Both the position numbers and the translations under genes were made by a program. The notes under the pieces were generated by a model. It worked only from the letters and a program-made list of their open reading frames with translations, did no database searches and had not been told where the DNA came from. Below are positions 17,391-22,898 of a stretch of 22,898 nucleotides of DNA, in pieces (position 1 is the first letter of the stretch; each line of letters opens with the position of its first letter). This DNA comes from a bacterium (lineage in GTDB: Bacteria; Electryoneota; JAOADG01), in contig JAOADG010000007.1 in NCBI GenBank assembly GCA_026417415.1, positions 1-22,898 on the forward strand. The letters are read 5' to 3'.

Positions 17391-18752
17391 TTACCATTTG
17401 ATACCGGATACTCGCCCTTGGTAATGGGTAGGCGGTTTTTGTTGGATATTGACTGCGAAATATCGCAAAGCATCAACCGTATGATCATAGCTTCCTTTGA
17501 TGGGCTTACCCGTGTGTTCATCGTAGCGATAACTTGACAAGTCGTTGATTAATCGTGAACACTGTGGGCTGATGCGAAGTTGGATTGTTCCATCTGCGCG
17601 TGCAAACATCATCCTTAGCCAATCTAAACCATCTTCTAAAAGCGAACGGCGTTGCATCAGTTTGATCCCTGCACCACTCAGAAAGTCAATCATAGGAATT
17701 CCACTATCGTTTTGTTGTAAGCCGGCAGGGTCACAGCTACTCCAAGTAAACTGTTGTTCTGTAAGTAACCACTTTCCGTCCATCATTCGTATTGCCAACA
17801 ACAGATCATCCCGTGTAGCGTTGGAACCAATCCATTCCTCAAAGACCACAAACTGGGAGGGGGTAATTTCTGCAATCCATAAAACCACAGGGGAGCGATA
17901 GCCAAAATCAATGCTACGAAAGCGTCTTCGTGCAGTATGGACCATTTCTATGGAAACAGGGTAGGGAAGCACATGCTGTTGTGGTGAGAATGCTTCTATC
18001 ACCCGTTGACCGTGGACTTCTTCTAAAGACAACTCATATTCGCGGCGCCATTGTGCTTCGGATAACTCCCGTTTTTGAAGGGTTTGCCATTCTTCACCAC
18101 GATCGGGACGCTCGCTGAAATGAATCCGTTGGAGGGCAAACCCAAACCGCTTCGGATCCGTTACCATCTTACCAAAGAGGTTGTGTTTTCCATTGGGTGT
18201 GCTAATTCCGATAAATTGGGCTTGGCGATCCAATGATGGTGAAATTGCAGACCAAATTTCGTCAGCATTTTCGGTAAAAGCCATTTCATCCCATAAAACG
18301 ATGGTGGGAGCAAAAAAGCGGATCGCTTCAGCCGTTGCAGGAAGTGTTAGAATGCGACTTCCTGAATTGGGGAAGGTCAATTGATTTTTAGTGGCGTGAA
18401 CCTTAAGGTTAAACCACAACGGCAATCGCCACGCCAAATTTCGGATGCGCTGGAGCAGCTCCATTGCACTCCGATGCTCTTTTGACAATAATAGGATTTC
18501 GCTTTTCCAGTGAAAGAGCGATCGGTACAACACCCATGATGCTGCAGCCCAAGTCGCACATACTTGACGTGATTTCAGCACCAAAAGCCGTGGGTGCGTG
18601 TCCATTGCCGTTATCAAGCGGTGTAAGTAGGGAAAAGGGGGAAAGCGTAAGACCCCACGGGTCGGGTGATCGGTAAAGCAGTAATTTTGAATAAAGTCCA
18701 GTGCTTGATTAGAAAGTGATTGGATTTCGTTACGAATAGCGTGTGGTTTCAT
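17391..18752 (-). CDS. Phage-type terminase large subunit (isolated)
   Basis: This 453-residue protein has the two-domain layout of DNA-packaging terminases. ATPase part: VLKSRQVCATW (58-68) matches the Walker-A-like KxRQxGxS/T motif, with Cys65 in the usual Gly place; LLLSKEHRSAMELLQRIR (87-104); Walker B TIVLWDE (150-156); coupling motif GISTPNG (182-188). RNase-H-like nuclease part: RSIDFGYRSPVVLW (279-292, Asp282), SSCDPAG (Asp341) and YDHTVDALRYF (422-432, Asp423/Asp427). In phages this enzyme cuts concatemeric DNA and pumps it into the capsid. Both domains look intact and the length is within the family's range. No small terminase, portal, capsid, integrase or lysis gene lies within several kilobases, so this is a prophage remnant, a domesticated copy or part of a small unrecognised element. 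No Shine-Dalgarno precedes the ATG. Confidence 0.85.
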   Translation of the reverse strand: MKPHAIRNEIQSLSNQALDFIQNYCFTDHPTRGVLRFPPFPYLHRLITAMDTHPRLLVLKSRQVCATWAAASWVLYRSLFHWKSEILLLSKEHRSAMELLQRIRNLAWRLPLWFNLKVHATKNQLTFPNSGSRILTLPATAEAIRFFAPTIVLWDEMAFTENADEIWSAISPSLDRQAQFIGISTPNGKHNLFGKMVTDPKRFGFALQRIHFSERPDRGEEWQTLQKRELSEAQWRREYELSLEEVHGQRVIEAFSPQQHVLPYPVSIEMVHTARRRFRSIDFGYRSPVVLWIAEITPSQFVVFEEWIGSNATRDDLLLAIRMMDGKWLLTEQQFTWSSCDPAGLQQNDSGIPMIDFLSGAGIKLMQRRSLLEDGLDWLRMMFARADGTIQLRISPQCSRLINDLSSYRYDEHTGKPIKGSYDHTVDALRYFAVNIQQKPPTHYQGRVSGIKW

Positions 18753-18806
18753 AACAAGAGGAAAAATTTTTCTTTTAGAAAGGGAAGAAAAAAAAGGGAG
18801 ATACCC

Positions 18807-18834
18807 ATTCTAAAATACGCTGCGACTGCGTCAA
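18807..18834 (-). promoter_or_regulatory. Sigma70-like promoter for the terminase gene
   Basis: Read on the minus strand: TTGACG (18834-18829), a 16-base spacer and TAGAAT (18812-18807); each box is five of six to consensus. The leader would be about 48 nt. One arm of the 9-bp inverted repeat lies wholly within the spacer. Confidence 0.55.
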
Positions 18835-18860
18835 AATTAGACCAGACACAATCGCAGCGT
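18817..18860. repeat. Perfect 9-bp inverted repeat at the terminase promoter
   Basis: The arms ACGCTGCGA (18817-18825) and TCGCAGCGT (18852-18860) are separated by 26 nt, centres 35 bp apart. One arm is between the -35 and -10 boxes of the terminase promoter and the other is 17 bases upstream of the -35, which would suit a repressor pair. Alternatively it folds as a long-loop hairpin ending the CPBP transcript, since its minus-strand 3' side continues ATTTTAG and, 22 nt further on, a run of eight T. Confidence 0.5.
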
Positions 18861-18891
18861 TACAATCATCTAAGGTCAAGCATTGAAGAGG

Positions 18892-21800
18892 TTATCGTTT
18901 GCTGAGTGGAACAGTCGCTTGGGGAGTAGAAAATAACCACCACAACACACTCCCGATTGCGAGGATAATAAACGCAATTCCGTGAAGTAGTACCGTTTGA
19001 TTTTGATACCCTACCGCTTCAACAAAGATTTGTAATGCAGTCAAAACAGCCACTCCTACAGCCACAGCCAAATAGTCGTTGCGGATCACATATGTTAGGG
19101 TAAGATACACCCCCAGCACCAAAACCCCACGTTGCAAAATAACCATCAGCATCTCACGCGCTTCCACCGCTTGGGAAGGTATGATCAACAATACTGAAAT
19201 AACTAATAAAATGCGTTGAAGGGGATTTTGAAATGCAATGCGCCATAAAAAGGACGTAAAGGCAATCATCGCCAAGAGTTGAAAAGCGTTACGTACCCAA
19301 TCCGATAGCATCATCAACATCGGAAAAGGAATGGCCAGCCACTTGGGTAGATCCCAACCGACAAATGCGATCCATTGCGGTTTCCAAGCAGCCAGAGCGG
19401 ATCGTAAAAATTGGACGATCAACCACACCCCGATGCAAAGAAGTGTGGCCAGCAAAACAGATTTGGCTTTCCTCCGTCGTGCTTTGCCTTGAAAAGCGTC
19501 AAGCACATTGGGAAAATACGATAAGACAAAAGCAAGAATCAAAACAAAACTTAAATAGATTACCCCCGAACTTAAAAGCCAAGTGATGAACAGAGTGGTT
19601 TGAAATACACCCCATGGGAGCGTAATCTGCTGAAAATACTGCTCTTTCAGCAAATAAAATTGTGAGGTCTGGCCGATTAGCAATAAAATACCGGGAACTA
19701 AAGAGAGTTGAAACGCTTTTTTCCAAGGGACTTCACCTGTGCGCGTTTTCAGAATTAACAAAACCGCTGCCCATCCGTAGAATAGGCCTAAGATGACCAA
19801 TTTCAAATTGTGCATCACCGTACGAAACAGCGTACTTCCTGTGCGATTGCGTTGCCACTGTTCGGGCAATTTGTGGAATGCTTTATCGGGGATAGTTATC
19901 CAATTGCCTTGTAAGGTGGCTGAAACTCTATATTTGGCTTCACCTAAGTGGCGCGGGTCCTGAGGGCGTGCTTCGTATTGAAAAGAGTGGTCTATACGAT
20001 GGGGAAGTTTATTGGTGGTAAATTCTTTTAACTCAAATTCTGATAACTGGATGCCGCGTTTTGCAAGTTCACTTTCTATGAGTGCTCGTGCCGAATCTTT
20101 GGATAGGGAATCCCCTACCATTTCTTCATAAACGTAAGGGGTAACCAAGCGTACTTTTCCGTTGCGGGAATCCACAGTTACCGTAAAGCGTAAGCGGTTT
20201 TCTGGTTTCCAAAAGCGCACCACCCAACCAGAAACGAAATCATTTTTGGAAAACCAATCATTGACTTTTGGGATAGAGCGCCAGCGTTTTAAGTAATAAT
20301 GAATGGGATGGTCTTTTGCAGCCCCCCCTTCTAAGAATTGAATGTACACACCATTTTCTAAGGTATCCGTGTTTGCCCATCCTGTTGCTCTTAGAGTATC
20401 TTTTGCAATGTTGAGGGCTTGCTCCCTTGAAACGGGAAACTCAATAAAATCGCCTAATTTAGGTATAGGAAGGACAGTTAAGAAAATCCCGATCAGTAGG
20501 ATTATCAACGTCCAGATCGGTTTAACCGTGGGCTGTGGCGCTTGGGTAGATGGTTCTAATTCTTTTAAGTCATCATTCTCATCTATCTCAATGTCTATGT
20601 CTTCAGTTGCTTCTGCTACTTGATCTATTTCACCATTGAGCAAACCGACTTCAGAAGCAAACCCACCTTTAAGAATATAGACCATCAGTGCAACCAGTAA
20701 AGGGATTACCATAATTCCGGTAGCCACAGCTGCAGTAAAAATAAAATACCAGTTATCGCTACGAAAGAGGAGCATTGCCGTATAGAGGGCATCCACCGTA
20801 TAATGCCATACCAACGCTGGGAGTACTCCCCACTTGAGCATTACGTACCCGATAATGATCCCCGCGATCCCAACTTCTAAGCCACGGATATAGAACGGCT
20901 GTTGTGGATAGTTGGAGTGCATAAATCCCCAAATCATAGCCGGGAGGGTTACTGCCAGCCACGTAAAGCGGCCACGAAACAGTTTTTGTAAAAAGGGGAT
21001 GGAAAACACTCTGCTCAAAAACTCTTCGCTTACTGCCGGGAAAAAACCGATGAATAGAACCGCTAACCACGGCATAGCAGTATTAAGTAAATCGGTATAA
21101 GGGACCTCCGAAGGACTCCAAGCACCGTACCTTTGGGACACTAAATAAAATGTTACCTGATAGGCCAAGAAAAAAGCGGTTAGCGTGATCCCTAAATAGA
21201 TCCCTTTGAAAGCGCTTTTGGTTTGCAGACCACGAAGGGTGAAGAGGTTCCGAATGGCAATTTGACCGAACATGCGTTCACGATAGATGGGTTCTGCCCA
21301 TGCGACTAACAGAAAGATAAACCAACCTTGCATCAAAGCGGTCAGAAAACTGGCAAGGAGGATCTGCATCACTTCACCAGAAAAAGAGGAGCTGGTATCA
21401 AAATCATACATGATCAAAGGAAACGTATTCAATTCATTGAATAAAACTAAAATAAAGGCAATGATACCAAAGATTGCGGCTAACTTCCACGGTACGTTCC
21501 GTTTGCGGACATTGATAAAGAAAACCACCACCATTGCTGCAATGGTCAACACAAATCCCACCGTGGCAATCATGGTAATCATTTGGTTGTAACTGCGGAG
21601 TTTTTCGTAGGACGCCATCCATTGTTGAGGGACAAAGAGATATTCGTGATAGCCGTGGATGCGATTCCCAAACACTTTGACTTGGTAGCGATAACTGGAT
21701 TCTTGCAACGGTTCAAACCCTTTGAGGCGCCATTCAAAGGTCCAATCTTCGCGATGAGGAAGGCCCTTTTTACGGGCGTACATCAGTTCTAATGGTTCTA

Positions 21801-22299
21801 TGGAGAGATTCATTACGGATTGCAAAAACTGCTCAGCAAGGGCACGGGCAGAATCTTCGGAAAGCATTGCCCCCATTGCGTTTTCGTCTATAGGGTGGTC
21901 AAAATAGACGATTTTACCTTCCGGCGAAACGTAAACCTTGAACTCTTCTTTGGTAGCGGGTTTGAACCAACGATGTTGCCAATACCACAGTTGAATAGGG
22001 TTACCAAAATACTGACTGGCTTTTTCAAGTCCTAATTCTTTTTCTAAATACAGTTTTGCATGGTTATCGTAATCAAAGCGTGAAGCATGGCGGTACTCCG
22101 AGGGGGGAGGGTTACCGATGTTAGATAGAAACTGGGTTGCGATAGTTTGAGCATCAGAACGGGTATAGCGAAATTGAATAGATGCTTCGGGGAATGCTTT
22201 GTGAAAGTATTTCCAGCTGAACAGGGTACAGCCCACCAAAATGACTGAACAGATCAGCAAGAAGCGAATGTCTTTGCGTTCAAAGGGTATGCGTTCCAT
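18892..22299 (-). CDS. Large CPBP (Abi) family intramembrane protease with duplicated flanking module
   Basis: This 1135-residue polytopic membrane protein has a first helix (about 12-29), an extracytoplasmic domain (about 40-235) and several helices (240-415). The CPBP protease core follows: SEEFLSRVF (Glu425, Glu426, Arg430), WGFMHSNY (His461) and VWHYTVDALY (His499), the glutate/histidine motifs of Rce1-like proteases. After the core comes an acidic cytoplasmic-type linker (about 557-583). A second copy of the extracytoplasmic-plus-helix module follows (about 590-910), then further helices to the end. The copies share LS(E/K)DSARAL (146/732), LPHR (180/765) and VPWK (269/857) at an offset of about 586 residues. 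CPBP enzymes cleave prenylated or membrane substrates or protect against bacteriocins; the substrate here is unknown. AAGGAG six bases before the ATG fixes the start. Typical CPBP proteins have 200-300 residues, so this one is very long. Confidence 0.85.
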   Translation of the reverse strand: MERIPFERKDIRFLLICSVILVGCTLFSWKYFHKAFPEASIQFRYTRSDAQTIATQFLSNIGNPPPSEYRHASRFDYDNHAKLYLEKELGLEKASQYFGNPIQLWYWQHRWFKPATKEEFKVYVSPEGKIVYFDHPIDENAMGAMLSEDSARALAEQFLQSVMNLSIEPLELMYARKKGLPHREDWTFEWRLKGFEPLQESSYRYQVKVFGNRIHGYHEYLFVPQQWMASYEKLRSYNQMITMIATVGFVLTIAAMVVVFFINVRKRNVPWKLAAIFGIIAFILVLFNELNTFPLIMYDFDTSSSFSGEVMQILLASFLTALMQGWFIFLLVAWAEPIYRERMFGQIAIRNLFTLRGLQTKSAFKGIYLGITLTAFFLAYQVTFYLVSQRYGAWSPSEVPYTDLLNTAMPWLAVLFIGFFPAVSEEFLSRVFSIPFLQKLFRGRFTWLAVTLPAMIWGFMHSNYPQQPFYIRGLEVGIAGIIIGYVMLKWGVLPALVWHYTVDALYTAMLLFRSDNWYFIFTAAVATGIMVIPLLVALMVYILKGGFASEVGLLNGEIDQVAEATEDIDIEIDENDDLKELEPSTQAPQPTVKPIWTLIILLIGIFLTVLPIPKLGDFIEFPVSREQALNIAKDTLRATGWANTDTLENGVYIQFLEGGAAKDHPIHYYLKRWRSIPKVNDWFSKNDFVSGWVVRFWKPENRLRFTVTVDSRNGKVRLVTPYVYEEMVGDSLSKDSARALIESELAKRGIQLSEFELKEFTTNKLPHRIDHSFQYEARPQDPRHLGEAKYRVSATLQGNWITIPDKAFHKLPEQWQRNRTGSTLFRTVMHNLKLVILGLFYGWAAVLLILKTRTGEVPWKKAFQLSLVPGILLLIGQTSQFYLLKEQYFQQITLPWGVFQTTLFITWLLSSGVIYLSFVLILAFVLSYFPNVLDAFQGKARRRKAKSVLLATLLCIGVWLIVQFLRSALAAWKPQWIAFVGWDLPKWLAIPFPMLMMLSDWVRNAFQLLAMIAFTSFLWRIAFQNPLQRILLVISVLLIIPSQAVEAREMLMVILQRGVLVLGVYLTLTYVIRNDYLAVAVGVAVLTALQIFVEAVGYQNQTVLLHGIAFIILAIGSVLWWLFSTPQATVPLSKR

Positions 22300-22484
22300 A
22301 ACCCACTCCTTTGGTAAATGCGATGGCTATAAGCCACTGGGGTAATCCGTAGAGAGATTAACCGATCCGATAAGTTGATTTGTGTCCACAGCAACTTTCG
22401 TTTCAGGTGTTCTGATGCCAATAAGAATAAGCATGAAAACTGACGGTAGTTTCTATTGTTTTCTGAAACCAGCTGTGAACTACG

Positions 22485-22514
22485 GTTATAAGAATAGAGT
22501 GAAGTTGATTTCAA
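22485..22514 (-). promoter_or_regulatory. Possible promoter for the CPBP gene
   Basis: Read on the minus strand: TTGAAA (22514-22509), an 18-base spacer and TATAAC (22490-22485), each five of six to consensus. The leader would be about 180 nt. It contains a short TGGCTATAAGCCA hairpin (22324-22336) about 25 nt before the start codon. Confidence 0.4.
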
Positions 22515-22559
22515 AAGGTTGCATGCTTCTTTTGAAATGAGTTCATTCAAAGAACCATT

Positions 22560-22898
22560 TGTATTGTAATAGAAAAATTTGAAATTTCCAAATCATTGAA
22601 CAAGGTATTTTAGAAAATGGAACCCTTGGAAAAAATAAACCTTCTTCATCACTGGGGATAGAAAACAGAGAAAAGGTTCACTACTTGGGTGGTTGTCTCC
22701 ACAATCGTGTGGTGATTGACGGTTGGCTCTTTTTCAAACGGGTTAACTTAAGGGTGAACATTGTATTTCAGTAGGCGATTGGTGTGGATAAAAGTTTGCT
22801 CTTTTACCAACAGGTCAACCGAAGAGTAAAAGTTAACGGATTCGCCGATATAGCCCGTGACCTTCTACTAGAAAATAGGATTTGGGTCGTCTTTGGTG
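22560..22898 (+). other. Right-end stretch without a convincing gene; open plus-strand frame interrupted by one stop
   Basis: No frame on either strand gives a normal gene. The best is a plus-strand frame open from 22583 to 22771 (63 codons, no ATG), a TAG at 22772-22774, then open from 22775 to the window end. Both parts encode similar peptides (VVIDGWLFFKRVNLRVNIVF and IGVDKSLLFYQQVNRRVKVN). This may be a decayed repeat-protein gene or its edge, or chance. Sequence beyond the window is needed to decide. Confidence 0.3.
22707..22830 (+). repeat. Two diverged ~55-bp direct repeats, 72-bp period
   Basis: Copy one (about 22707-22761) and copy two (about 22782-22833) both read GTGTGG, then a GCTCTTTT block (22726-22733 and 22798-22805). 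In the 29 bases after that block 19 are identical, with GG-T-AAC and GAGT/GGGT-AA in register. There is one 3-base length difference on the 5' side. The period is 24 codons and both copies lie in the same plus-strand frame. Confidence 0.5.

Noticed and set aside
17303-17521. 72-codon minus-strand frame bridging the terminase end and TPR start
   Set aside because: It overlaps the terminase C-terminus in another frame and covers the TPR promoter; composition looks like out-of-frame translation.
22254-22550. 98-codon minus-strand frame overlapping the CPBP start
   Set aside because: No ribosome site, no family resemblance, and it overlaps the well-supported CPBP start in another frame; it is probably leader sequence.
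22617-22664. Short plus-strand frame starting with ATG (MEPLEK...)
   Set aside because: It stops after about 13 codons and lacks a ribosome site.
1-22898. tRNA, rRNA, CRISPR array, insertion sequence or riboswitch
   Set aside because: No cloverleaf, regularly spaced repeat array, transposase motif or known riboswitch core was recognised on either strand.

Overview
The window carries ten protein genes, nine of them complete, and reads as ordinary chromosome of a Gram-negative (didermic) bacterium. A TonB-dependent receptor, an OprP/OprO-type porin and a lipoprotein imply an outer membrane. The C-terminal tail of the large protease (LYQNLPNPFNP, then an FlgD-like beta domain ending in ILLK) is the type IX secretion sorting tail of the Bacteroidota-Chlorobiota-Ignavibacteria-Calditrichota-Cloacimonadota range (FCB group). 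Several genes have strong Shine-Dalgarno sequences, and promoters look like sigma70 boxes (TTGnnn-N16/18-TATATT and similar). Both are unusual for Bacteroidia/Flavobacteriia, so I lean to an FCB lineage outside the classical Bacteroidetes; this is inference and I cannot name the species.

Layout. 1-726 (minus): 5' part of a VWA-like lipoprotein running off the left edge. 907-8142 (minus): two-gene unit of a secreted gingipain-like (C25) protease with sorting tail, followed 15 nt later by a TonB-dependent receptor. 8143-8333: divergent control region with a CapA promoter, a spaced 10-bp inverted repeat and a small palindrome. 8334-11258 (plus): secreted CapA/PgsA-type metallophosphatase-fold protein with extra flanking modules, closed by a UUCG-loop hairpin terminator. 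11465-15692 (plus): phosphate-uptake cluster of OprP/O porin, pstS, pstC and pstA, without pstB or phoU. 15699-17306 (minus): TPR protein, convergent with pstA. 17391-18752 (minus): isolated phage-type terminase large subunit. 18892-22299 (minus): very large internally duplicated CPBP (Abi) intramembrane protease. 22300-22898: no convincing gene; a leader/promoter for the CPBP gene and two diverged ~55-bp repeats at a 72-bp period.

How the genes fit together. The porin, binding protein and two permeases form an outer-to-inner-membrane phosphate route, with the ATPase expected elsewhere. The C25 protease and TonB receptor plausibly form a surface digestion/uptake pair, by analogy with protease-receptor pairs in Bacteroidota. 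The other genes share no obvious pathway.

No wholly new multi-gene system stands out. The most unusual items are the lone terminase, whose promoter is straddled by a perfect 9-bp inverted repeat; the CPBP protein built from two copies of one module with the protease inserted between them; the C25 protease with a non-standard histidine motif; and the inverted repeats in front of the CapA/C25 pair and the phosphate genes. No tRNA, rRNA, CRISPR, insertion sequence or integrase was seen.
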